Source: Rhodobacteraceae bacterium UBA7436 (GTDB lineage Bacteria > Pseudomonadota > Alphaproteobacteria > Rhodobacterales > Rhodobacteraceae). Taken from it: a stretch of DNA of 43,684 nt. Every line of letters starts with the position of its first letter. Position 1 is the stretch's first letter. Below the pieces are notes generated by a model. It worked only from the letters and a program-made list of their open reading frames with translations. It had not been told where the DNA came from and did not search any database. Position numbers and translations under genes: made by a program. This document shows, piece by piece, positions 1-7,383 of this stretch. The stretch spans positions 1 through 43,684 of the forward strand of contig DLQI01000022.1 in NCBI GenBank assembly GCA_002478745.1, in the 5' to 3' direction.

Positions 1-185
1 AGTTCTAACTCTTGGGTTAACCCTGTGACGTCCATCAAGTTTTTCAGACGGCGTTTGGTTTCTGGACTTTCCGGTAAGCCACCAGCAGCAAGGGGTTGGA
101 TCAACCCTCCAAGGGGCTGTGTGAAAGCATAATTGCCGCCGCCGTGCCAGAACGTGCGCTCATCCCTGTAAAACCCAGTTGTCAT
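1..185 (-). CDS. Class II histone deacetylase-like amidohydrolase (5' end only)
   Basis: The minus-strand reading frame opens at an ATG at 185-183 and runs off the left edge without a stop, giving about 61 residues. The protein starts MTTGFYRDERTFWHGGGNYA and continues through a PLGGLIQPLAAGGLPESPET segment and KRRLKNLMDVTGL. This matches from memory the N-terminus of bacterial class II histone deacetylase / acetylpolyamine amidohydrolase-family proteins, zinc enzymes that remove acetyl groups from acetylated amines. The catalytic His/Asp zinc site lies downstream, outside the window, so activity cannot be judged. It follows trpS on the same strand after a 76-bp gap and could be co-transcribed with it. 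Family assignment is fairly sure; the substrate is unknown. Confidence 0.72.
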   Translation of the reverse strand, partial: MTTGFYRDERTFWHGGGNYAFTQPLGGLIQPLAAGGLPESPETKRRLKNLMDVTGLTQELE

Positions 186-261
186 AATATGCTCCCATCC
201 AAAGTTGGGCAAAGCGTGGCCTAGGGCGCGCGCATTGTCCAGTTGTTAGGGGTAGGTTATG

Positions 262-1287
262 TTAGACAGCGGGACGTACCATGCCAACAATATCGTAGGT
301 CTTTTGCAGGATCGGAGCTGTGATTTCGCGGGCCTGCAATGCACCTTTGGCAAGGATGCGGTCGATCTCGGCAGGGTCACTCATGAGACGTGCCATTTCA
401 CCAGAAATTGGCGATAGTTTTGCAACGGCCAAGTCGGCCAACATAGGTTTGAATTCACCAAACTGTTTGCCGCCAACATCGGCCAAAACCTGATCCACAG
501 TCATGTCTGCCATTGAGGCATAGATGTTGATCAGGTTGCGTGCTTCTGGACGATCCTCAAGACCTTTTGCCTCGGAGGGCAAAGCGTCTGCGTCACTTTT
601 GGCTTTGCGAATTTTCTTGGCAATCGTGTCTGCATCATCTGTCATGTTGATACGGCTGGCATCTGATGGATCAGACTTAGACATTTTCTTGGAGCCATCA
701 CGCAAAGACATCACGCGGGTGGCGGCCCCCTCGATCACAGGCTCTGTCATCGGGAAGAAATCGACGCCATAGTCGTGGTTGAACTTTGCTGCGATGTCGC
801 GTGTCAGCTCAAGATGTTGCTTTTGGTCATCACCTACTGGAACGTGCGTCGCGTGATACACAAGGATATCTGCTGCCATAAGCGCAGGGTAGCCAAACAG
901 GCCCAGAGACGCCGCTTGAGAGTTTTTACCAGCCTTGTCCTTGAATTGTGTCATGCGCTGCATCCAGCCCATGCGCGCGACGCAGTTGAAAATCCAACCC
1001 AGCTGGGCGTGCTCTGGCACTTGGCTTTGGTTGATTAGAATTGATTTTTCGGGGCTGATACCTGAGGCGATAAAACCAGCAGCCAATTCACGTGTGTTGT
1101 GCTGAAGGGCTTTTGGATCCTGCCATACTGTGATCGCGTGAAGATCAACCATGCAATAGATCGACTCTGCGACCTCGTCTTGCATTGTGACGAAACGTTT
1201 GATGGCACCAAGGTAGTTGCCAAGGGTCAGGCCGCCAGACGGCTGAATGCCGGAAAAGACGCGGGGTGTGAATGTCGTTTCGGTCAT
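262..1287 (-). CDS. trpS: Tryptophan--tRNA ligase
   Basis: Cytoplasmic class I aminoacyl-tRNA synthetase charging tRNA-Trp with tryptophan. The 341-residue product has the usual TrpRS length. It begins MTETTFTPRVFSGIQPSGG; the SGIQPSGGLTLGN segment (residues 12-24) is the HIGH-type ATP site and KKMSKSDPS near residue 197 is the KMSKS loop. I chose the ATG at 1287 because homologues start just before RVFSGIQPSG and a GAGG Shine-Dalgarno sits about 9 nt upstream. The frame stays open to 1659, but that 124-codon extension has no family similarity and overlaps the divergent rhomboid-like gene. Its leader region carries three GGGCAAA repeats. In many alphaproteobacteria trpS follows glnD and murJ. 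Here it still lies downstream of murJ on the same strand, but the rhomboid-like gene separates them. Confidence 0.96.
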   Translation of the reverse strand: MTETTFTPRVFSGIQPSGGLTLGNYLGAIKRFVTMQDEVAESIYCMVDLHAITVWQDPKALQHNTRELAAGFIASGISPEKSILINQSQVPEHAQLGWIFNCVARMGWMQRMTQFKDKAGKNSQAASLGLFGYPALMAADILVYHATHVPVGDDQKQHLELTRDIAAKFNHDYGVDFFPMTEPVIEGAATRVMSLRDGSKKMSKSDPSDASRINMTDDADTIAKKIRKAKSDADALPSEAKGLEDRPEARNLINIYASMADMTVDQVLADVGGKQFGEFKPMLADLAVAKLSPISGEMARLMSDPAEIDRILAKGALQAREITAPILQKTYDIVGMVRPAV

Positions 1288-1305
1288 CTTGTTGTCCTCA
1301 CTTTG

Positions 1306-1355
1306 GGGCAAACCCTCTGGGCAAATCTGCTTTGCTGGCTTACCCATGGGGCAAA
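1306..1355. repeat. Three GGGCAAA direct repeats in the trpS 5' region
   Basis: The heptamer GGGCAAA occurs at 1306-1312, 1319-1325 and 1349-1355, between the divergent trpS and rhomboid-like starts. Spacing is 13 and 30 bp. On the trpS transcript they read TTTGCCC. They could be repeated binding sites or part of a leader RNA fold, but no known motif is recognised. Confidence 0.3.
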
Positions 1356-1401
1356 GAGACGTCAACAGGCGCTCTGATTTGATAATACCGGAGAGCCGTC
1401 C

Positions 1402-2085
1402 ATGCACCAAGATCATAACGCGCCACCATTCAATCCAATGCCACCAGTTGTCTGGGTTCTGTTTCTTATTTTGATGGGGATTGAAGTTGTTTTCACTCTT
1501 GGTGAGCAAGGCATCGTTGGTGGTGCGCGGGCCGTGGGGTGGCGCCTTGGCGCGATCAGCGACTATGGATTTTCGGGCGTGGCGTTTGATTGGATGGTCA
1601 AGAACCGGCAGATGCCGTTCGAGTATGTTATCCGCTGCTTCAGCTATATGTTCCTCCACGGGAGTTTCACTGCGGCTATCTTCTCGGGTGTTATTTTGTT
1701 GGCGATGGGCAAGCTGGTTGGCGAAGTAATGGGACAGTTGGCTGTCGTTATTCTGTTTGTTTTTAGCGGCGTATTTGGCGTGGTGATCTTTGGGTTGCTT
1801 ACGGATCAGGCATGGCTGATTGGCGCGTACCCCAGTGTCTATGGCCTGATCGGAGCCTATACATTTCTACTGTGGCAACGGGTTGCAGGGCAGGGGATGC
1901 AACAGCTTACGGCGTTCCGCCTCATCGGGTTCTTGATGGGTATCCAGCTGATATTTGGTATTTTCTTTGTCACAGGGCAGGATTGGGTAGCTGAATTGGC
2001 AGGGTTTATTTGTGGATTTGCATTGTCAGTGATCGTCATGCCTGGGGGCATTGCAAGACTTCGTGCCGCCATCCAACGCAACTGA
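1402..2085 (+). CDS. Rhomboid-like membrane protein, catalytic residues absent
   Basis: Polytopic inner-membrane protein of 227 residues with about six hydrophobic segments and the rhomboid fold pattern. Rhomboids are intramembrane serine proteases using Ser in a GxSG motif, a His in the last helix, and His/Asn in helix 2. Here the GxSG position reads GAYP (141-144), with a Ser only at 145. The last-helix AHxAG motif reads AELAG (Glu198 in place of His). The helix-2 HxxxN residues are replaced (FLHGSFTAAIFSG, 84-96), leaving only His86. It is therefore probably a non-proteolytic pseudoprotease. A GGAGAG Shine-Dalgarno precedes the ATG by about 8 nt. The gene is divergent from trpS, and its TGA abuts the stop codon of convergent murJ with no gap. 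The fold is fairly sure; the function is unknown. Confidence 0.8.
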   Translation: MHQDHNAPPFNPMPPVVWVLFLILMGIEVVFTLGEQGIVGGARAVGWRLGAISDYGFSGVAFDWMVKNRQMPFEYVIRCFSYMFLHGSFTAAIFSGVILLAMGKLVGEVMGQLAVVILFVFSGVFGVVIFGLLTDQAWLIGAYPSVYGLIGAYTFLLWQRVAGQGMQQLTAFRLIGFLMGIQLIFGIFFVTGQDWVAELAGFICGFALSVIVMPGGIARLRAAIQRN

Positions 2086-3627
2086 TTATCTACGTTTAAC
2101 TGCCTTTTTGAATTCTGACATTTGGAACGCGCCGATAAGGTGGCCAGTCACAAAATAGGCAGCAATACCGATTGATATCAGGGCGATAAGGGCAATGTAG
2201 CGCACGCCCGCCATGCCAAGTGCAGAAGCCAATGCGACATGTGCAACCATCAAGACGCCGCCCATCACAACAGAGGCTGCGGTGATGCGCCAAAGGCGTT
2301 TGCGCAGCTGTGCATCAAAGCGAGCAACATCGCCCATGCGCCGTGCGCCGATCAACAAAAGTGCCACCATGGCCCACGCCGCGACGGTTGCTGCGATGGC
2401 GGGTGCGGTCCAGCCGATGATAGGGGATAGGCCCAGTGCAAGACCTGCATTTATTACCATCGCGACCAATGCAAACCGGAAGGGGCTACGTGTATCTTCT
2501 CTTGCAAAATAAAGGGGTTGCACGAATTTTTGGATGACGAAGGCGGGTAATCCTAGGCCGTAAATACTGACGGCAACGGCGATGGCTGCGGCGTCATCGG
2601 GCCCGGTTTGACCGCGTTCAAACAAGACAGAAACCAAGGGTAGTGGAATGACCATCAAGGCGATCGAGCAAGGGATTGTGAGAGCGAGCGAAATTTCTGC
2701 GGCCCGCGAAAATGCTGACTTTGCCCCCTTGTCATCACCGGCTTGAAGGCGCCGCGCGAGGTCGGGCAACAACACGATCCCAACTGCAATTCCAACAACG
2801 CCCAAGGGCAGTTGATACAAGCGGTCGGCTGAGAACAACCAGCTCACTGCGTTCTCAAATTGACTGGCGGAGAATTGACCCACAACAAGGTTAATTTGCA
2901 TCACGCCAGACGCCAGCGCGGCAGGGACTGCAACCACGACCATCTTGCGCATATCAGGCGACCAACGCGGCATTGCGGGGCGCAGGGCGAAGCCTGCGCG
3001 ACTGGCTGCAATCCATGTAAGCGCGAGTTGTGCGATGCCAGCAAATGGAACGACCCAGACGATCCAAACAACAACCTCTGCGCCCATGAAGTTCGCGCCT
3101 ACCATTGCTATAATCATGAAAATGTTAAGTAAAACTGGTGCTGCCGCAGCGGCGGCGAAACGCCCAGTTGCGTTCAATACCCCTGAAAACAAGGCGGAAA
3201 GCGACATGAAAAAGATATATGGAAAGACAATGCGGCCAAAGCCAACGGTCATATCAAAGCGGCTGTCACCGGCAAACCCACCTGCGGTGAGCCAGACCAG
3301 CGCGGGCATGAAGATCATGGCGATACCGACCAAAACCAGTACGACAAATGACAATCCAGCAAGCGCATCTGTGGCGAATTTATGAGCGTCTGAATCCGCC
3401 TCTAACTTCTTGGAAAACATCGGCACAAAGGCCGCGTTAAACGCACCTTCGGCAAAGAAACGGCGGAACATATTGGGCAGGCGAAAGGCCGCAATGAAAG
3501 CGTCCATGATGGGCCCAGGGCCAATCAATGACAGCAGTAAAATTTCGCGGATAACACCCAAGACACGGGACATGAGTGTCCAAAATCCTACGGTTAAAAA
3601 GCCAGGCAGCACTCGGATTGGTTTCAC
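2086..3627 (-). CDS. murJ: Lipid II flippase MurJ (MviN)
   Basis: Inner-membrane MOP-superfamily flippase moving lipid II across the membrane for peptidoglycan synthesis. The 513-residue protein shows family hallmarks: MKPIRVLPGFLTVGFWTLMSRVLG at the N-terminus and RLPNMFRRFFAEGAFNAAFV near residues 49-68, followed by roughly 14 hydrophobic segments. The start codon is GTG (3627-3625). It is fixed by the conserved N-terminus and has an AAGAGG-like Shine-Dalgarno about 12 nt upstream. The gene normally neighbours glnD in alphaproteobacteria; here a LysR/DoxX/VOC/ureohydrolase block (3.9-7.4 kb) separates them. The stop codon directly abuts that of the convergent rhomboid-like gene, so no separate terminator fits between them. 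Confidence 0.96.
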   Translation of the reverse strand: MKPIRVLPGFLTVGFWTLMSRVLGVIREILLLSLIGPGPIMDAFIAAFRLPNMFRRFFAEGAFNAAFVPMFSKKLEADSDAHKFATDALAGLSFVVLVLVGIAMIFMPALVWLTAGGFAGDSRFDMTVGFGRIVFPYIFFMSLSALFSGVLNATGRFAAAAAAPVLLNIFMIIAMVGANFMGAEVVVWIVWVVPFAGIAQLALTWIAASRAGFALRPAMPRWSPDMRKMVVVAVPAALASGVMQINLVVGQFSASQFENAVSWLFSADRLYQLPLGVVGIAVGIVLLPDLARRLQAGDDKGAKSAFSRAAEISLALTIPCSIALMVIPLPLVSVLFERGQTGPDDAAAIAVAVSIYGLGLPAFVIQKFVQPLYFAREDTRSPFRFALVAMVINAGLALGLSPIIGWTAPAIAATVAAWAMVALLLIGARRMGDVARFDAQLRKRLWRITAASVVMGGVLMVAHVALASALGMAGVRYIALIALISIGIAAYFVTGHLIGAFQMSEFKKAVKRR

Positions 3628-3786
3628 GGGGTTGTTGGCCTCTTATCGGTGATTAAGACAGTGAGTAACGGGTTGGATAGGGAGCTGGCAAGGGGAACGT
3701 GCGCATTGTTAACCCATGTGTTGCAATGGGTTTACGGTGTAATTGCCTACGAATTCCAACACGTAATGGGCAGTTTAGGGTCTATT

Positions 3787-3871
3787 CTGTACAGTTTGAC
3801 CAACGTGATTTGGGTGATTTTTGGACGGATTTGGGCAAACTGCACAGTTCAGGTCAGATTTTGTACAGTTT
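3787..3871. repeat. Three copies of a CTGTACAG-type palindromic motif
   Basis: CTGTACAGTTT occurs at 3787-3797, TTGTACAGTTT at 3861-3871, and CTGCACAGTTC at 3840-3850. The first core is a perfect 8-bp palindrome; the other two each differ by one base. The last two copies are 21 bp apart, about two helical turns, consistent with cooperative binding of a dimeric repressor upstream of murJ. No regulator can be named. Confidence 0.4.
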
Positions 3872-3874
3872 AAT

Positions 3875-3903
3875 CATTTGGTCGAATTTCGACCGCCCAA
3901 ATG
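3875..3903 (-). terminator. Hairpin downstream of the LysR gene
   Basis: CATTTG plus GGTCGAA (3875-3886) pairs with TTCGACC (3888-3894) and CAAATG (3898-3903), leaving a 3-nt bulge. It lies just past the LysR-gene stop at 3910. On the minus strand it is followed by ATTAAACTG rather than a proper U-run, so it is a weak terminator candidate at best. Confidence 0.4.
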
Positions 3904-3909
3904 GTTAAT

Positions 3910-4818
3910 TCATCCCGATTTAGCACCCGTTTTTCCAAACCCATCTGGCCCCGCCAGAAAGTCTAGAAAGCTGCGCACTTTTGCGGGAAGAAAACTGCGG
4001 TCGGGATAAATCGCAGTCAACGGAACGCGGGGGTACTCCATTTCTGGCAGCACGGTTTCAAGCCGTCCACTGTCTAGATCATCGGTCGCAAGCCAATGGG
4101 GGAGGAATGCAAATCCCATCCCTTCACAGACACTGTGATGGATCAGGGTTTCGTTGCCGGTTTGAAGGACAAGTTTCGATTTGATGTCTATTGCGCTCTC
4201 GCCTTTACCATAACGTATGCGCCCGTTTGCGGCCATGGCTTCATAGATCAAGAAGGGCGCACCGTTTAGATCATCTGTGGTTTCGGGACGACCAACGGTT
4301 TCTAGGAACGCAGGCGCCGCCACCAACGGGAATTCCACCATCGCAAGTTTACGTGCGATGAACCCTTCGTCCAAAGTTTCAGTGACGCGCAGGGCCAGAT
4401 CAACGCCTTCTTCGACAAGATTGATTTTGCGCCCACTGAGATCGAGATCTAAAACCACATTCGGATTTTGAGTGTGATAGGCGGCCAAGATACGCGCGAA
4501 TGTTGGGTTGGCCATCCAAACAGGCATACTGACCTTTAAAGTTCCTGTTGCAGCTAGGGTGGTTTTGGACACTTGGGCATCGGCCTCTTCCAACCCCTCC
4601 AGCAAAGGACGGACCGTCATCAGATAACGTGCCCCTGCTTCGGTCAGGCTGACATTACGGCTGTTGCGATTGAGCAGTCGTGCGCCAACGCGGGCTTCGA
4701 TGTGTTGAACGTGTTTGCTGGTCATTGCTGCGGAAATGTTCAAACGGTTCGCTACGGCGGCAAAGCTTTTGTGTTCTGCAACGGCGGCAAGCACGCGAAG
4801 GCTGAGAAGGGTGTCCAT
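3910..4818 (-). CDS. LysR-family transcriptional regulator
   Basis: 302-residue DNA-binding regulator. Residues 1-60 form the winged helix-turn-helix (VLAAVAEHKSFAAVANRLNI, then TSKHVQHIEARVGARLLNR). Residues about 88-290 form the two-lobed periplasmic-binding-protein-like effector domain with its GTLKVSMP and DLALRV segments. It resembles the LysR subgroup in which the sensed ligand is often aromatic or quinone-like, but the effector cannot be read from sequence. The ATG at 4818 follows a GAGGAA Shine-Dalgarno. The gene is divergent from the DoxX-like/VOC pair with 139 bp between, the classic layout of a LysR protein controlling its neighbour and itself. Confidence 0.93.
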   Translation of the reverse strand: MDTLLSLRVLAAVAEHKSFAAVANRLNISAAMTSKHVQHIEARVGARLLNRNSRNVSLTEAGARYLMTVRPLLEGLEEADAQVSKTTLAATGTLKVSMPVWMANPTFARILAAYHTQNPNVVLDLDLSGRKINLVEEGVDLALRVTETLDEGFIARKLAMVEFPLVAAPAFLETVGRPETTDDLNGAPFLIYEAMAANGRIRYGKGESAIDIKSKLVLQTGNETLIHHSVCEGMGFAFLPHWLATDDLDSGRLETVLPEMEYPRVPLTAIYPDRSFLPAKVRSFLDFLAGPDGFGKTGAKSG

Positions 4819-4823
4819 CTTGG

Positions 4824-4863
4824 TTTCCTCTAAGGAAATGGTGCATCAATGAATCCACTGATG
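4824..4863. promoter_or_regulatory. Candidate LysR operator region between divergent genes
   Basis: Two inverted repeats lie next to the LysR start. TTTCCT-CTA-AGGAAA at 4824-4838 also supplies the regulator's own Shine-Dalgarno on the minus strand. CATCA-N10-TGATG at 4844-4863 is the more LysR-like site. Both lie in the 139-bp gap to the DoxX-like gene. Assignment to the adjacent regulator is inference. Confidence 0.4.
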
Positions 4864-4957
4864 ATCTCTTTTTGAGAAACTATTAGGAATGTCTTCAGAA
4901 ATCAATTGCTGCGTCTTTGGGTGGTCCAACGACGTATGCTGCAAAAGGAAAACGATT

Positions 4958-5395
4958 ATGACTGACACTGCAACTTTCTCTAAATCATCTATCCCGACCT
5001 CTTCAAAATGGAACATTGGCCTGTGGGTCGCGCAGGTTGTGCTGGCTTTGTTGTATGTGATGGCAGTTTATATGCATGGCTTTATGTCCCCAGCTGAGCT
5101 GGCCGCGATGGGCGCAGTTTGGGCTGAAACATCACCGCTTTGGATTGTCCGCTTTATCGGGCTGGCTGAATTTGCGGGTGTTGTTGGTTTGATCTTGCCC
5201 GCGTTGTTGCGCATTCGGCCCGAGCTGACGGTTTATGCAGCCGCTGGTTTGTTGGCCATTCAGGCGTTGGCAATCCCGTTCCACATGATCCGTGGTGAAT
5301 TTGAGGCTCTGCCGTTCAACCTGATTTATGTTGGGTTGGCTGGTTTGATCATTTGGGGCCGCACACGCAAATCTGTAATTACGCCGCGCACTTAA
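4958..5395 (+). CDS. DoxX-like membrane protein (CatD-like)
   Basis: 145-residue inner-membrane protein with four hydrophobic segments (about 21-40, 60-83, 88-105, 112-130), the DoxX_2 layout. DoxX-family proteins are often linked to thiol/quinone redox detoxification; Bacillus CatD, partner of the catechol dioxygenase CatE, is one. I chose the ATG at 4958 because an AAGGAA Shine-Dalgarno lies about 8 nt upstream. An in-frame start at 4889 adds 23 residues without family resemblance. It is divergent from the LysR regulator and 61 bp upstream of a CatE-like dioxygenase, so a CatDE-like function is a reasonable inference. DoxX-like status is fairly sure; the biochemical role is not. Confidence 0.82.
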   Translation: MTDTATFSKSSIPTSSKWNIGLWVAQVVLALLYVMAVYMHGFMSPAELAAMGAVWAETSPLWIVRFIGLAEFAGVVGLILPALLRIRPELTVYAAAGLLAIQALAIPFHMIRGEFEALPFNLIYVGLAGLIIWGRTRKSVITPRT

Positions 5396-5401
5396 TAATC
5401 G

Positions 5402-5439
5402 GTAGGGCTCCAAGCCGGTGTTGATCTGCTTGGAGCTAC
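5402..5439 (+). promoter_or_regulatory. Intercistronic hairpin between the DoxX-like and VOC genes
   Basis: GCTCCAAGC (5407-5415) pairs perfectly with GCTTGGAGC (5428-5436) around a 12-nt loop, and GTA/TAC extends it after a short bulge. No U-run follows, so it is not an intrinsic terminator. It may stabilise the upstream mRNA or tune expression of the downstream cistron, whose Shine-Dalgarno begins about 10 nt later. Confidence 0.5.
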
Positions 5440-5456
5440 GATTGAAAGGAAAGCAG

Positions 5457-6347
5457 ATGCAAATTGATGCATTGAAAACGACAGAACCTGCCGATCATCT
5501 TTCGTGGGGTCTGATTGAATTACAGGTCACTCACCTTGAGCGTTCGGTTGCGTTCTGGACGGACGCGATTGGTATTCGGGTCCGTTCCCAAGACAGCGAA
5601 AAAGCTGAACTGGGCACATCGGACAGAACATTGGTTACGCTGCATGCGGGTGCCACATCTTCTGTGAGCCCACGGTATCGGGGCATGTATCACATCGCCA
5701 TTGGGGTTCCTGATCAAAACGAGCTGTCACGCATTTTGGCCCGGTTTATTTCCAAGGGCATTGGCGTTGCGCCGACGGATCACCTTGCGTCTAAGTCCCT
5801 TTACATCAGCGACCCTGATGGGCTTGAGATCGAGATCGTTTTGGAAACGCCAGAACGCTTTGACCGCTTTGGTGATATGTCACGCGGTATTGTGATGTAT
5901 AGCTCTGATGGGCAGCCGCACAGTGGGCGCGAGGCCTTGGATGTGCGCGCAGAGTTGGTCCACGCGGAGGGTGCCGATCTAGAGGCACTGTTGTCGGATG
6001 GGGCCATCGTTGCGCATATGCATTTCAAGGTTGGTGATCTTGAGCCCGCAGTAGAATGGTTTGAGGGTATTGGGTTCACGCGCAACCTTTTGCTGCCCAA
6101 CTGGGGCTTTGGCGATTTATCCGCGGGGCCAAGCCTGCGCCATCGTCTTGCAATGAATGTTTGGCAAAGCAAAGGATCGCCTGCGGCGCCTAAGGGTATG
6201 GCACGTTTGTTGCGCTATAAGCTGCATGTGCACAGCGCGTCGATCATCGACAATGCGCTGGGCTTTGCCCCTGCGGGTGATGGGCTGGTGGCAACGGACC
6301 CTGCGGGTGTCGAGGTCACGTTGGTTCCGGCCTTTGTGGACGCATAG
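5457..6347 (+). CDS. Two-module VOC dioxygenase, CatE-like
   Basis: 296-residue protein with two vicinal-oxygen-chelate modules, roughly residues 15-125 and 185-292, the size and layout of Bacillus CatE (catechol/hydroquinone 2,3-dioxygenase). Candidate metal ligands are the His in YHIAIGVPD and the Glu in DPDGLEIEIV (first module), and the His of AHMHFKVGDL (second). The LRHRLAMNVWQSKGSPAAP segment corresponds to a conserved CatE-type stretch. The ATG at 5457 follows an AAAGGA Shine-Dalgarno; the frame extends 13 codons further upstream without support. It is in an operon with the DoxX-like gene, divergent from LysR, and ends at a strong terminator. Ring-cleaving detoxification of catechols or quinols is inferred from the family; the exact substrate is unknown. 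Confidence 0.82.
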   Translation: MQIDALKTTEPADHLSWGLIELQVTHLERSVAFWTDAIGIRVRSQDSEKAELGTSDRTLVTLHAGATSSVSPRYRGMYHIAIGVPDQNELSRILARFISKGIGVAPTDHLASKSLYISDPDGLEIEIVLETPERFDRFGDMSRGIVMYSSDGQPHSGREALDVRAELVHAEGADLEALLSDGAIVAHMHFKVGDLEPAVEWFEGIGFTRNLLLPNWGFGDLSAGPSLRHRLAMNVWQSKGSPAAPKGMARLLRYKLHVHSASIIDNALGFAPAGDGLVATDPAGVEVTLVPAFVDA

Positions 6348-6358
6348 ATAAAGCTATG

Positions 6359-6392
6359 CATTGGGCGGGGTTTTCATCCGCCCAATGTTTTT
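6359..6392 (+). terminator. Intrinsic terminator after the VOC gene
   Basis: A perfect 10-bp stem, CATTGGGCGG (6359-6368) with CCGCCCAATG (6378-6387), has a 9-nt loop and is followed by TTTTT. It sits 11 nt after the VOC stop and directly before the stop of the convergent ureohydrolase gene. The T-run favours the plus strand. Confidence 0.92.
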
Positions 6393-6393
6393 G

Positions 6394-7359
6394 TCAGCTG
6401 CTTTGCTGGCTGCGCTCGTGGAAAACGAAGCCAAGGAAGTTCAGTAAGATTTGCGCTGCTAGGATCGCGGTACCGCCTGTGTGGTCATAATCGGGGGCGA
6501 CTTCGACCAGATCGATGCCGACGATTTCATGGCGTTTGGCCACTGCTTGCAGCATCTCCAACACTTCGTAATACAAAAATCCCCCGTGGCTTGGCGTCCC
6601 TGTGCCCGGCGCGATGGAGGGGCAGAAGCCGTCGATATCTAAGGTGACATAAACACGGGCCTTTTCGGGAATGCGGTCGATGACGCCTTGGGCACCAAGT
6701 TCGCGCATTTGACGTACTGAAATGATATCAGACCCCATTTTGCGCGCATCCTCGTACCCCTCTTTGGCGGTGGAGGAGACATTGCGAATGCCAACTTGGG
6801 TCAGCCCAGTCACATATGGTTTCTCTGCCGCGCGGCGCATGGGGTTGCCGTGGCCATTGCGCACGCCATGGCGTTCATCGACGAAATCAAGGTGGGCGTC
6901 GATTTGTAGGATGTGGATTTCTCCGCGCCCCTCGAACGCATCGATGCAAGGGATGTTGATCGAGTGGTCGCCACCGATGGTGACAGGAAACGCCCCCGCA
7001 TCCAGCATCGCGTTTACGCCGGTCTTGATGTTGGCGTGGCTTTTTTCAGTGTTGGTATGGACGATGTCTGCGTCGCCGAGATCGACAATGCGCACGTCCG
7101 ATCCCAGATAGGTTGCGTCGTCTTCGTGGTCATATGCACCGCCGTGGCCAAAGCTGAAAAGGGTGGATGCCTCACGCACTGCACGAGGCCCAAACCGCGC
7201 GCCTGCGCGAAACTGCGTACCGAAATCATATGGAGCCCCAAGGACAGCAACGTCTGCGTCGATCTTGGTCCAGTCAGAAACGTAAGGGCGTTTGCCGAAG
7301 GTTGAAATGCCAACGAAAGGCAGGTCTAGGCGTCCTGATTCATAGCCGTGTTTGGACAT
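6394..7359 (-). CDS. Agmatinase-family ureohydrolase
   Basis: 321-residue binuclear-manganese hydrolase of the arginase/agmatinase family, which releases urea from guanidino compounds. Visible metal-site motifs are GGDHS (129-133), DAHLD (154-158) and DID (241-243). The third motif reads DIDGFCPS, with Cys246 where agmatinases commonly have Asp; the two metal-binding Asp residues are intact. The PGTGTPSHGG loop (251-260) is retained. Agmatine is the default substrate, but guanidinobutyrate, guanidinopropionate or guanidine hydrolysis cannot be excluded in this family. The ATG at 7359 has only a weak Shine-Dalgarno. The gene stands alone between glnD and the VOC terminator. The family is sure, the substrate is not. 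Confidence 0.88.
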   Translation of the reverse strand: MSKHGYESGRLDLPFVGISTFGKRPYVSDWTKIDADVAVLGAPYDFGTQFRAGARFGPRAVREASTLFSFGHGGAYDHEDDATYLGSDVRIVDLGDADIVHTNTEKSHANIKTGVNAMLDAGAFPVTIGGDHSINIPCIDAFEGRGEIHILQIDAHLDFVDERHGVRNGHGNPMRRAAEKPYVTGLTQVGIRNVSSTAKEGYEDARKMGSDIISVRQMRELGAQGVIDRIPEKARVYVTLDIDGFCPSIAPGTGTPSHGGFLYYEVLEMLQAVAKRHEIVGIDLVEVAPDYDHTGGTAILAAQILLNFLGFVFHERSQQSS

Positions 7360-7383
7360 GGTTGAAGTCTCACTGTTAGAGCA

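Larger units (their letters stand above)
3628..3909. other. Intergenic region upstream of murJ
   Basis: This 282-bp stretch lies between the murJ start and the LysR-gene stop. It is AT-richer than its neighbours and should contain the murJ promoter. Plus-strand open frames here (for example 3649-3873) have no plausible Shine-Dalgarno or recognisable protein and I do not call them genes. It contains the CTGTACAG-type repeats and the hairpin listed separately. Confidence 0.5.

Noticed and set aside
1288..1659. N-terminal extension of trpS to 465 residues
   Set aside because: The extra 124 codons have no TrpRS similarity, overlap the divergent rhomboid-like gene, and a good start with a Shine-Dalgarno exists at 1287.
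3649..3873. Plus-strand 74-codon frame upstream of murJ
   Set aside because: No Shine-Dalgarno, no recognisable protein, and it overlaps the likely murJ promoter and the repeat sites.
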